NCBI GenBank assembly: GCA_903916755.1
Contig: CAIWXW010000205.1
Span: 1-32,545 of the forward strand
Length of the DNA: 32,545 bases
Direction: 5' to 3'
Origin: an uncultured Opitutaceae bacterium
Lineage (GTDB): Bacteria; Verrucomicrobiota; Verrucomicrobiia; Opitutales; Opitutaceae
Made by a program: the position numbers and the translations under genes. The notes beneath the pieces were generated by a model. The model was not told where the DNA came from. It searched no databases and saw nothing but the letters and a program-made list of their open reading frames with translations. Positions 16,092 to 23,178 of this stretch are shown here, one piece after another; position 1 is the first letter of the stretch, and each line of letters starts with the position of its first letter.

Positions 16092-16418
16092 ATGAATCAC
16101 CGCACTGAAACCCATTCCGATTCCCCCGAGGCCCTGATCAAGAACATCCAGAAGCTGATGGAAGAGGTCGAAACGATCGTCGCTAAATCGACGGACGTCG
16201 ATGTCGCCGGCGGCTTCAAGGATCGCATCAGCGACCTCCAGGACCGCTTCTCCGGCGCCAAGACCAAGGTGCAGGGCTACTACAAGGTGGCCAAGCAGAA
16301 GGTCGTCGACGGCGCGGAAGCCGCGGACGAGACGATCCGGTCGCACCCCTACGAGTCGCTGGCCGTGGCGCTGGGCGTCGGCGTGCTGCTCGGCGCGCTC
16401 CTCCGCCGCCGGGATTGA
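16092..16418 (+). CDS. DUF883/ElaB-YqjD family ribosome- and membrane-associated protein
   Basis: A 108-residue protein typical of the ElaB/YqjD family. A charged helical N-terminal two-thirds (EALIKNIQKLMEEVETIVAK, then DRISDLQDRFSGAKTKVQGY) is followed by HPYESLAVALGVGVLLGALL, a C-terminal membrane helix ending RRRD. In E. coli YqjD is inner-membrane anchored and binds ribosomes in stationary phase. The gene heads a tight plus-strand trio with a YqjE-like and a YqjK-like protein, the same order as E. coli yqjDEK. It follows the sensor kinase by a 97-bp gap that probably holds its promoter; I could not identify one confidently. Confidence 0.88.
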   Translation: MNHRTETHSDSPEALIKNIQKLMEEVETIVAKSTDVDVAGGFKDRISDLQDRFSGAKTKVQGYYKVAKQKVVDGAEAADETIRSHPYESLAVALGVGVLLGALLRRRD

Positions 16419-16516
16419 TTGGCTCCCGTCCCCCATTCTCCCGCCCCCTCCCGGCCGCGTGATGCGGGCGGGATCGGAGCTGGAGCGGGGGGGCCTTTTG
16501 TGTCAGGTTTCCAGCC

Positions 16517-16891
16517 ATGCTTACCTCTGGCCTGATCAATTCGGTCCGCGAGCTCGCCGATGGCGTCGTCGGCTCCGTCCACGACCGCCTGGCGCTGCTC
16601 GCCATCGAGTTCCAGGAGGAGAAGTTCCGGCTCATCCAGAATTTTCTCTGGCTGGGCGCCGCCTTTTTCACCGGTCTCCTGGCGGTGGGCTTCCTGAGCC
16701 TCACCATCGTCTATTGCTGCCACGGCGACGCCCGCCTGGTGGCGCTGATCGCCATGACGGCGGTCTATGTGGGCGCCCTCATCTGGGTCGTGGTGGCGGC
16801 CAAGCGGCACTTTGCGAAGGAGTCGCGCCCATTCAATGCCACGCTGCAGGAAATGACCCGCGACCGCGCATGTATCCGTCCTCCGAGCTGA
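16517..16891 (+). CDS. YqjE-like membrane protein (phage_holin_3_6 family)
   Basis: A 124-residue inner-membrane protein with an amphipathic N terminus (LINSVRELADGVVGSVHDRLALLAIEFQEEK), two TM helices (about 43-65 and 72-94) and a charged tail. The N-terminal 'RLxLLxxExxEEK' pattern is typical of the Actinobacteria/phage-holin-like YqjE family. The family name does not imply a prophage: no phage genes surround it. The start ATG 16517 lies 98 bp after the DUF883 gene, with a weak TCAGG upstream. The 3' end overlaps the following YqjK-like gene by 22 bp in another frame. Confidence 0.82.
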   Translation: MLTSGLINSVRELADGVVGSVHDRLALLAIEFQEEKFRLIQNFLWLGAAFFTGLLAVGFLSLTIVYCCHGDARLVALIAMTAVYVGALIWVVVAAKRHFAKESRPFNATLQEMTRDRACIRPPS

Positions 16892-17193
16892 GGATTCTGG
16901 CCGAACGCCGGGAGTACCTTCAGGCCCGCATCGCGGTGCGGCGGGAGGCGTGCTCCGCTGCCGGAGAGAACGTGCGCCTCGGCGTGGAACGCATTTTGGC
17001 CTGGACCCACCTGGCCAAGGCCGGCGGCCTGCTGGGTTCCATCGGGGCGAGCCTGCTGGGCTTTGGCGTCCATCGCCCCGCCGGGGGGGAGCCTGCCCCC
17101 GAGGGCGACGGGAAGACGTCGCTCATCCACAAGGCGGCGCAGTGGGCGCCCGTGGCCCTGCGCGCCCTCCGCCTGATTTCCTCGTTCGTCTGA
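16870..17193 (+). CDS. YqjK-like small protein
   Basis: A 107-residue protein starting MYPSSELRILAERREYLQARIAVRR, a basic amphipathic helix like the N terminus of YqjK. A central hydrophobic segment (GGLLGSIGASLLGFGVH) could insert in or lie on the membrane. A second segment (WAPVALRALRLISSFV) ends the protein. Sequence similarity to E. coli YqjK is weak, and the assignment leans on gene order after DUF883 and YqjE. The start overlaps the YqjE-like gene by 22 bp. The 3' end faces doxX with only 5 bp between stops. Confidence 0.7.
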   Translation: MYPSSELRILAERREYLQARIAVRREACSAAGENVRLGVERILAWTHLAKAGGLLGSIGASLLGFGVHRPAGGEPAPEGDGKTSLIHKAAQWAPVALRALRLISSFV

Positions 17194-17198
17194 CCCGC

Positions 17199-17681
17199 TC
17201 AGGCGGCGGGCGGCGCGGCCCGCAGACGGCGGCACGCGCCGTCGATCGAGAGCGCGCCGCCGCCCAGGACGATGAGGCCGAGCGCCATGCCGGCGACGAG
17301 GATGAAAAATTCCATGCCCTCGCCCTTTTGATTGCCATACCAGTTCATGAAGAAGCCGTTCTGCACATGCTCCATGAACATGGCGGTGACCAGATCAAAG
17401 CCGACCAGGAACGCGGCGATCCGCGTGGCGAGGCCGAGGATCAGCGCGATCGCGCCGAAGAATTCGACCAGGATGACGATCACGCCCAGGAAGTAGGGGA
17501 TGTGCGCCATGCCGGTGAAGTATTGCATCGTCCCGGTGAAGCCGTAGCCGCCGAACCACCCGAGGAGCTTCTGGGCCCCGTGCGGGAACATCATGACGCC
17601 GAGCGCGAGCCGAACGAAGGTCGGCCCGAAGGAGCAGCTGGTCGAAAAAAGCGAGCAGCGGGAGGTGGGGTTGTTTTCCAT
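17199..17681 (-). CDS. DoxX family membrane protein
   Basis: A 160-residue protein with four TM helices. It opens with FVRLALGVMMFPHGAQKLLGWFGG, the DoxX signature (R..lG..f...G..Kl). VILVEFFGAIALILGLATRIAAF follows, then a helix pair ending GLIVLGGGALSIDG. DoxX proteins are inner-membrane proteins of uncertain biochemical role, linked to redox or sulfur metabolism in some organisms. In E. coli the DoxX-type YqjF follows yqjDEK; here the equivalent lies next to the trio but inverted and convergent. Start ATG 17681. The adjacent UbiB gene ends 79 bp upstream on the same strand. Confidence 0.9.
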   Translation of the reverse strand: MENNPTSRCSLFSTSCSFGPTFVRLALGVMMFPHGAQKLLGWFGGYGFTGTMQYFTGMAHIPYFLGVIVILVEFFGAIALILGLATRIAAFLVGFDLVTAMFMEHVQNGFFMNWYGNQKGEGMEFFILVAGMALGLIVLGGGALSIDGACRRLRAAPPAA

Positions 17682-17760
17682 GGCGTCCCGTTTATGCCGG
17701 AGATTCCCGCCCAGTGCAACCCCCCTGGTGCCCGCCCGGCCTGGGCGGCCGGCCTCCCGC

Positions 17761-19410
17761 CTAGCGGTGCCGGTCGTGGCGGATGATGTCCCAGATGACG
17801 TACAGCCCGAGCACGGCCGACAGCACGTAACCCACGATCCCGAGCATCGGATAGCCGAGCAGATAGGGCGGGATGTGGGTGTTGACGATCAGGGATGAGC
17901 CGATGATCAGCGAGCCGATGATGACGCCGAGCGCGATCCGGTTGGAAGCGGTCTGGAGCCCCTCCTGCAGGCGGTCGAGCCCGCGGTGCTGCATATTGAA
18001 CGTGACGTTGTCGCTCTCGAAGCGCCGGACCAGCCGCTGCAGCTGGCCCGGGAGCTCCTCCATCCCGGCGAAGCTGGCGCGCAGGAAATCGCGGCTGTGG
18101 CGCCAGACCGCGCGCGGACCGGAGCGCTCCTGGCCCAGTTCGCGCAGCACGGGCACGGCCTGGGCGCGCAGCTCGAAGGCCGGATCCAGCGTCCGGCCCA
18201 GCTCCTCGATCTCGAGCACCGCCTTGGCCATCATCGCATAGTCGCGGGACAGGGGGATGCCGTGGCTCCCAAAGATGAACAGCAGCTTCAGCATGGCGCG
18301 GCCGAACTGCGGGCGGCCCAGCGCGAAATTGAGGTCCTCGCGCAGGGCGAGGGTGACTTCCTTCTCCATCAGGCGGAGATCGGGCCGCGACGAGGGCGAG
18401 GCCAGCCCGGCGGCGATATTCACGACCCGTTCGGCATCCTGGTCGATCGCCGCCGTCCAGAAGTCGGCCAGCGCATAGCGCAGCCGGCGGGTGAGGAGGC
18501 CGGCCAGGCCCCAATCAAGGAAGCACAGCCGGCCGTCCACCGTGACGATCACGTTGCCGGCATGGGGATCGGCATGGAAGAAGCCCTCGATCAGCACCTG
18601 ATGCATGAAGGAGCGGGCGCCGTCCGCCGCCAGGATCCGCCCGGTTTCGGGCGGCAGGGGTTCGCGGCCGACTGGCGAGCCGTCGACCCATTCCATGACG
18701 AGCACGCGCTCGCTGCTGAGCTCCTCGACCACCGCCGGCGCGAAGACGCGGGCCGGGTAGGGATTGACCGCGTTGAAATACCGCTGGTTGCGGGCCTCGT
18801 TCCGGAAGTCCAGCTCCTGCTGGACGCCGAGCCGCACCTCCTCGACCACGGCGGGCAGGTCGTACGGGTGCAGCGCGGGCCGCCGCTGGTGCAGCTGGGC
18901 CGCCAGCCACGCGGCAAAGCTCAGGTCCGTCTGGACGATCCGCGCGATGTTGGGCCGCTGGACCTTGACCGCCACGGGCCGGTCGGAGCCGCGCAGGCGG
19001 GCAAAGTAGACCTGGGCGAGGGAGCCGCAGGCCACCGGGACCTCGTTGAATTCGCCAAAGGCCTCCGCCAGGTCGACCGGCAGCTCCTCGAGCAGGACCG
19101 GCCGGATCTCCTCGAAGGGGACGGGCTTGACCGCGTCCTGCAGCTTGCGCAGCTCGAGGATGAGCGGATGCGGCAGCACGTCGGGCCGCATGCTCATCAG
19201 CTGGCCGAACTTCACAAAGGCCGGCCCCAGCTCCTCGAGGGCGAGGCGCACGCGCTCCCAGGTGCTTTGCCGGACCCGGGCCTCCGGCACCAGGCGCCGC
19301 CAGATGGCGGGCGGCACGTCCAGCTGGTCCAGCAGGTCCGCAAAGCCGTAGCGCGCCAGGACGCCGGCGATTTCCTTGGCGCGGACAGCGTGGACCAGAA
19401 ACGGCGTCAC
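17761..19410 (-). CDS. UbiB/ABC1/AarF atypical kinase-like protein
   Basis: A 549-residue member of the UbiB family, ATPases or atypical kinases that support isoprenoid-quinone metabolism at the inner membrane. Family marks: KxGQ as KFGQ (67-70) in ELGPAFVKFGQLMSMRPDVLP; the A-rich loop, here ACGSLAQVY; VAVKVQRP with the nucleotide lysine; EELDF-like QQELDFRNEA; FFHADPHAGN; and LDWG in place of the usual LDFG. Two C-terminal TM helices (about 488-540) anchor it. It starts ATG 19410, overlapping the upstream phasin-like gene by ATGA, a pairing seen in other bacteria. No quinone biosynthesis genes are present in the window, so its pathway is not shown by context. Confidence 0.92.
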   Translation of the reverse strand: MTPFLVHAVRAKEIAGVLARYGFADLLDQLDVPPAIWRRLVPEARVRQSTWERVRLALEELGPAFVKFGQLMSMRPDVLPHPLILELRKLQDAVKPVPFEEIRPVLLEELPVDLAEAFGEFNEVPVACGSLAQVYFARLRGSDRPVAVKVQRPNIARIVQTDLSFAAWLAAQLHQRRPALHPYDLPAVVEEVRLGVQQELDFRNEARNQRYFNAVNPYPARVFAPAVVEELSSERVLVMEWVDGSPVGREPLPPETGRILAADGARSFMHQVLIEGFFHADPHAGNVIVTVDGRLCFLDWGLAGLLTRRLRYALADFWTAAIDQDAERVVNIAAGLASPSSRPDLRLMEKEVTLALREDLNFALGRPQFGRAMLKLLFIFGSHGIPLSRDYAMMAKAVLEIEELGRTLDPAFELRAQAVPVLRELGQERSGPRAVWRHSRDFLRASFAGMEELPGQLQRLVRRFESDNVTFNMQHRGLDRLQEGLQTASNRIALGVIIGSLIIGSSLIVNTHIPPYLLGYPMLGIVGYVLSAVLGLYVIWDIIRHDRHR

Positions 19411-19727
19411 GGCTCGCCCGAACGGGTCGGCGGGGAGGAAAGCTTCTCCTCCAGGACGCGCAGGCGCTGCTCGAGGGCCGCGATCCTGGCCTGGGTCGCC
19501 TCGTCGCCGCGGGCGGTGAAGTCCTTCAGCTTGGCGCCCAATTTGGCGCTGAGCTCATCGAACTCGCGCTTGCCCTGCTCCGCGATCTTCTCGGCCATGA
19601 CGCGCGCATCCTGCGCGCTGACCTTGCCGTCGCGGACGAATTCGTTGAGCGACTCCTCGACTTTCTCCTTGGTGACCATCGCGACACCGACGCCCGCCAG
19701 CAGTGATTTTTTAATGAGATCGATCAT
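19407..19727 (-). CDS. Phasin-family-like coiled-coil protein
   Basis: A 106-residue, almost wholly helical protein: MIDLIKKSLLAGVGVAMVTKE hydrophobic start, a charged middle, and a heptad-like coiled coil (ARIAALEQRLRVLEEKLSS) near the end. This is the usual layout of the small phasin/PhaF-like proteins found upstream of UbiB genes. Despite the name, no polyhydroxyalkanoate genes are in the window, so granule binding is unproven; it may be a partner or regulator of the UbiB protein. The ATGA overlap indicates coupled translation. The 77 bp between this gene and the DUF4199 gene end show no clear promoter. Confidence 0.8.
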   Translation of the reverse strand: MIDLIKKSLLAGVGVAMVTKEKVEESLNEFVRDGKVSAQDARVMAEKIAEQGKREFDELSAKLGAKLKDFTARGDEATQARIAALEQRLRVLEEKLSSPPTRSGEP

Positions 19728-19804
19728 AGTGCCGACACTGTGATCCGGGCCGTGCGGGTCCGCAAATGCTATCCACGATGCCGCCGGCGGCCGCAGGGCC
19801 CGCC

Positions 19805-20338
19805 TTAGACGGGCGGGGGGAGGTCCGAGGCGGGGCGGCGCAGGAAGGCGGCGGCGATCAGGACGATGAGCGCGCCGACGAAAAGCGTGCCAAAGAAGTT
19901 GGCGACCGCCTGGATGCCGGGGGAGGACATTATCCGGACGATATGGTCCGCGCGCTCGATCTGGTCGCTGGCGAGGCCGCGCGCCTGCAGCTTTTCGTCC
20001 TGCGCCTGGAGGAGGACGTCGACGAGGTGGGGATTGATCACCGCCGCGTAGAGGTAGGCGAAGATCGCGCCGAACCCGGAGGCGAAGAGCTGGGTCGCGA
20101 ATCCGGCCCAGCAGGCCCAGCCATAGCTGAACTCCTCATGCTCGGGCACCTCGCTGCGCCGGGAGCGGATGCCGCGCACGAGGAAGATCACGCCGATCAC
20201 GAAGCCGCCCAGGCCGCCCACCCAGCGGCCGAGCGACAGGTGGCTGGCGTCGGACTGCCAGCCGCAGATGAAGACGACGAGGAGGAGGAGAAAGCCCGTG
20301 AGCGAGAGGAGGAAGCCGTTGAGGAGGTAGGTTTTCAT
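19805..20338 (-). CDS. DUF4199-type four-helix membrane protein
   Basis: A 177-residue integral membrane protein. Four TM helices are apparent: about 6-27, 37-57, 78-100 and 146-168. RGIRSRRSE lies after the second helix, and a helical extracytoplasmic segment (QDEKLQARGLASDQIE) lies between the third and fourth. This arrangement fits DUF4199, whose function is unknown. ATG 20338 is chosen since the first helix begins there; the upstream open frame is Pro-rich and translates a G-run. It lies 46 bp downstream of the pyrophosphatase gene on the same strand. Confidence 0.78.
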   Translation of the reverse strand: MKTYLLNGFLLSLTGFLLLLVVFICGWQSDASHLSLGRWVGGLGGFVIGVIFLVRGIRSRRSEVPEHEEFSYGWACWAGFATQLFASGFGAIFAYLYAAVINPHLVDVLLQAQDEKLQARGLASDQIERADHIVRIMSSPGIQAVANFFGTLFVGALIVLIAAAFLRRPASDLPPPV

Positions 20339-20344
20339 GGGGTA

Positions 20345-20379
20345 GGGGAAAGCGGGGGCCCGGGGGGCTGGGGGGGGGG
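20345..20379 (+). repeat. Four consecutive G-runs (G4, G5, G6, G10): quadruplex-forming motif
   Basis: Plus-strand runs at 20345-20348, 20354-20358, 20362-20367 and 20370-20379 are separated by loops of 5, 3 and 2 bases. This meets the usual intramolecular G-quadruplex pattern. It lies between the stop of the pyrophosphatase gene and the start of the DUF4199 gene, both minus-strand, so the G-rich strand is the template and the mRNA is C-rich. Confidence 0.75.
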
Positions 20380-20384
20380 ACGGG

Positions 20385-21710
20385 TCAGCGCAGCATGGCA
20401 TGGACCAGCCGGTCGTCGCCGTCGTTGGGGGCGGGCGTGAGGCGCAGGGCCGCGCACATCAGGTTGTAAATGTGGATGTTCGCGACCGGATCGATGACAC
20501 CGCCGCCGGTCTTGAAGGAGGGTCCGTCGGCGATCAGGGTGCCGTGCATGTCGCGGTCGGCATTGTCAAAGCCGTGGTTGCCCTTCATGTCGTGCAGCCC
20601 CGGTATTTTCGAGGAGGCGCGGGTCTCCACGACCCAGCCGAGGTCGGGCACGATCCAGACCGGGGGGATGCGCGGATTGCCCGTGAGGTGAAAGCGGGCG
20701 GGCAGGTAATCGGCGCGTTCGAAGCCATCGACGCGCAGGGCATGCACCCATCCGGCCAGCCCGGCCGGGGCGGGCTCGTTGTCGGCCAGGTACACTTTCG
20801 CGTGGGGAATGCCGGCGAGATGCCGCCAGAGCTCCCGCGCCGTCCCCTGCAGCGGATGGAGCCCCACCTGCGGCGTCTCAAAATCCATCTGGACCGTCTT
20901 CAGGTCCACGTAGTCATCCAGGATCACGACCCGGTCCGGGCTGACCGGCGTCATCCCGTGGTCGGAGACCACGATCAGGTTGACCGGAAGGTGTTCGGCC
21001 TTCAGCCGGTCCATCAGGGCGCCGAGGCGCCCATCGAGCAGCTTGACGGCGGCGCCGAGCTCGGGCGAGCCAGGGCCGAACTTGTGGCCCGCGCTGTTGG
21101 TCTCCTCGAGGTAGAAGGTGATGATCGCCGGCCGCTGATCCGGCGGAAGCTTGAGCCATTGGACGACCTGCTCGATGCGGACGTCGAAAGGCTGGCTCGC
21201 GTACACGGCGGCGTCGAAGTGCTTGTAGTACGTGGGCCGGGCGCCCTCGATCTCGGCCTCGGCGCCGACCCAGTAATAGGAGGCGCTCCGGCGGCCCTGC
21301 TTGACCGCTGTGATCCAGATCGGCTCGCCGCCCCACCAGCGGCCGTCGCCGGAGTACTGGGGGCGGTTGTAGTGAAACAGCTCGCCGAACTTCGGGTCGA
21401 ACACCTCGTTGTTGATGATCCCGTGATGGGCGGGATAGAGGCCGGTCACGATCGTGTAGTGATTGGGAAACGTGTTCGACGGATAGACCGGAATCAACTC
21501 GCGGGCCGAAATGCCCTCGGCCGCGTACTGCTGCAGGTGCGGCGTCTCCGCGGGGTACATCTCCCGGTAGTCCCAGCGGAATCCGTCCATCGACACGAGC
21601 AGGAGCGGCGGGGTGGGGGCACCGGCATCCGCGCGAACCGAGGCGGAAAGGCTGAGGGCCGCCCCTGTGACGGCCAGGACGCGGGAAAGCAGGCGAAGCG
21701 ATGTTTTCAA
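20385..21710 (-). CDS. Secreted nucleotide pyrophosphatase/phosphodiesterase (NPP family)
   Basis: A 441-residue alkaline-phosphatase-superfamily enzyme with a signal peptide (about 1-28). Metal-site residues: D42 in LLVSMDGFRWDY; the nucleophile T80 in PSNTFPNHYTIVTGLYP; H209 in ETNSAGHKFGP; D250/H251 in SDHGM; and the late His in KGNHGFDN. The canonical EEPDxxGH motif reads EETNSAGH, so the expected metal-ligand Asp is N205. NPP enzymes hydrolyse nucleotide or phospholipid phosphodiesters in the periplasm or outside. The start is TTG 21710, overlapping the tatA stop as TTGA; the next Met is already in the active site. The gene is probably co-transcribed with tatA. Confidence 0.9.
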   Translation of the reverse strand: MKTSLRLLSRVLAVTGAALSLSASVRADAGAPTPPLLLVSMDGFRWDYREMYPAETPHLQQYAAEGISARELIPVYPSNTFPNHYTIVTGLYPAHHGIINNEVFDPKFGELFHYNRPQYSGDGRWWGGEPIWITAVKQGRRSASYYWVGAEAEIEGARPTYYKHFDAAVYASQPFDVRIEQVVQWLKLPPDQRPAIITFYLEETNSAGHKFGPGSPELGAAVKLLDGRLGALMDRLKAEHLPVNLIVVSDHGMTPVSPDRVVILDDYVDLKTVQMDFETPQVGLHPLQGTARELWRHLAGIPHAKVYLADNEPAPAGLAGWVHALRVDGFERADYLPARFHLTGNPRIPPVWIVPDLGWVVETRASSKIPGLHDMKGNHGFDNADRDMHGTLIADGPSFKTGGGVIDPVANIHIYNLMCAALRLTPAPNDGDDRLVHAMLR

Positions 21711-22120
21711 ATTTCGGGCATCGCCGGCGGCTCCGACCGGTTCCGGATCGGATTCGCCGGCGGCGGTGCGACCGGTCCGGCCAGATCGGGCGCCGGCGGC
21801 TGTTCCAGCGCGGTGTCGTCCGGATGGTAGGAGGGCGGGGTAAAGGGCGCGGGCGGATGGTCGGGGGGGGCGGTGAGGACCGGCTTGATCGTGTTCAGGG
21901 TCTCGTTGACCGGGTGCTCGACCTCCTCGATCACGCGCTTGAACTCGCGCTCGACGTCGCCCGCCGCCTTGCGGAACTCGCGGACGACCTTCCCCAGGCC
22001 CCGGGCGAACTCCGGCATCTTGTCGCCGCCGAAGAAGATCAGCACGACCGCCAGGACGACGATCAGCTCGGGACCGCTCAGGATGTCGAGGAATGCGATA
22101 ACGGGGAGCGGCGACGACAT
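21707..22120 (-). CDS. tatA: Twin-arginine translocase subunit TatA/TatB
   Basis: A 137-residue Tat component. After a short N terminus comes LDILSGPELIVVLAVVLIFFG, a single TM helix, then the hinge GGDKMPEFARGLGKVVREFRK and an amphipathic helix. The tail (about 85-137) is Pro-rich and disordered. The sequence is TatA-like (FGGDKMPEFARGLG); the long helix also allows TatB. ATG 22120 fits the usual short N terminus, but its leader is CCCCCCC; an in-frame ATG at 22168 overlaps the epimerase stop as ATGA and would add 16 residues. The 3' end overlaps the NPP gene. tatC is at 29452 on the other strand. Confidence 0.88.
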   Translation of the reverse strand: MSSPLPVIAFLDILSGPELIVVLAVVLIFFGGDKMPEFARGLGKVVREFRKAAGDVEREFKRVIEEVEHPVNETLNTIKPVLTAPPDHPPAPFTPPSYHPDDTALEQPPAPDLAGPVAPPPANPIRNRSEPPAMPEI

Positions 22121-22164
22121 GGGGGGGAATATGCCCGGATTTGCCGGGAAAGTAAGGGCCAAAG

Positions 22165-23085
22165 TCATTTCACCCCGACGGAAACGATGAAGCTCTGGGT
22201 TTTGCCCGGGGGGACCAGCTGCAGGCCCAGTTTGGTCTCCGGGGCATTGGCCGGCCCCATCCAGGGCTCGACGCAATAGAAGGGCGAATCCTCGGCTAGG
22301 GTCCAGGTGACGAAGGTGGCGGCCGGGGAGGGTGTGCGCTCGGTGCCGATCCGCACGGTGACGTCCCCCGCCCGCCCCTTTTCGCCGAAGACGGCCTCGT
22401 TCGAGCGCAGCCCGAGGTGAAACGTGTCGATCAGCGCGGGATTGCCCACGCTCTCCTCTTCGTTGAGGGCCGGCCCGGGCACCAGCTGGCCGGCGGCGTC
22501 CTGCTTGCGGCGCTGGGTGGCCGGGATCCGGATCAGGTAGTCGCCGCGCTTCGCGCCCTCGCTCCAGGGCAGCGTGAAATAGAAGTGATGGCCGGCACAC
22601 CAGGGCAGGGGGGCCCCGCCGAGGTTCTTGAGGGTGTACTCGCAGGAGAGGCCGAAGGGCTCGAACCGGTAGGTGACGGTAAACTCGTAGTCGAAGGGGT
22701 AGGCGGCGCGGGCCTCCTCGCCCGGTTCGAAACGGGCGGAGAACCCGCGGGCGTCCTCGCGCAGCACCGAGAACCGGCCCTGCCGGGCGACGCCATGCAG
22801 CGGCATCGGCCGGCGGACGCCGGCGGCGTCGCGCCAGAAGAAGATCTCGCCGCGGTCGAAGCTGCGGGCATTGAACGGAAACAGGATGGGATTGCCGCCG
22901 CGGACTTTGTGGATGTCATCCAGGTTCGCGAGTTCCGGCCAGTAAAGGATGTCCCGCACGGAGCCGTCGCCGAGCGTCAGGTTCCAGTTCATCAGGCGGG
23001 CGCCCATCTCGGGCAGCGCGAGAAAGGTGGAGGAACCGACGCGCCAGCGCGTGAGCGTCCGGCCGAGGTAGGGGATCTTTTCCAT
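22165..23085 (-). CDS. Aldose-1-epimerase-like protein (galactose mutarotase fold)
   Basis: A 306-residue protein of the GalM/YeaD superfamily, interconverting alpha and beta anomers of sugars or sugar phosphates. It begins with YLGRTLTRWRVGSSTFLALPEMGARLMNW and has GGNPILFPFNAR. Next come MPLHGVARQGRF (first conserved His), CAGHHFYFTLPW (second His as proton donor) and FYCVEPWMGP (Glu as base). These residues fit an active epimerase; the natural sugar is unknown. ATG 23085 is chosen because the family fold begins there; the frame is open to 23187 but the added part overlaps argF. The leader is pyrimidine-rich with no Shine-Dalgarno. Downstream gene: tatA. Confidence 0.85.
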   Translation of the reverse strand: MEKIPYLGRTLTRWRVGSSTFLALPEMGARLMNWNLTLGDGSVRDILYWPELANLDDIHKVRGGNPILFPFNARSFDRGEIFFWRDAAGVRRPMPLHGVARQGRFSVLREDARGFSARFEPGEEARAAYPFDYEFTVTYRFEPFGLSCEYTLKNLGGAPLPWCAGHHFYFTLPWSEGAKRGDYLIRIPATQRRKQDAAGQLVPGPALNEEESVGNPALIDTFHLGLRSNEAVFGEKGRAGDVTVRIGTERTPSPAATFVTWTLAEDSPFYCVEPWMGPANAPETKLGLQLVPPGKTQSFIVSVGVK

Positions 23086-23178
23086 GGAAGGGCTAGCTAA
23101 GGCGGGTCGGGGAGCGATTGCGAAGCACTTTTTCACTCGTGCCGGGAGGGCCATCCCTGTAAGGTTCCCGGTTCCGCC

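Noticed and set aside
16517-16891. Phage holin family match suggesting a prophage
   Set aside because: The protein is YqjE-like and sits in a yqjDEK-type cluster; no phage structural, integrase or lysis genes are nearby.
17986-19743. A 585-codon plus-strand frame opposite the UbiB and phasin genes
   Set aside because: It mirrors two well-supported genes and shows no protein-like features.
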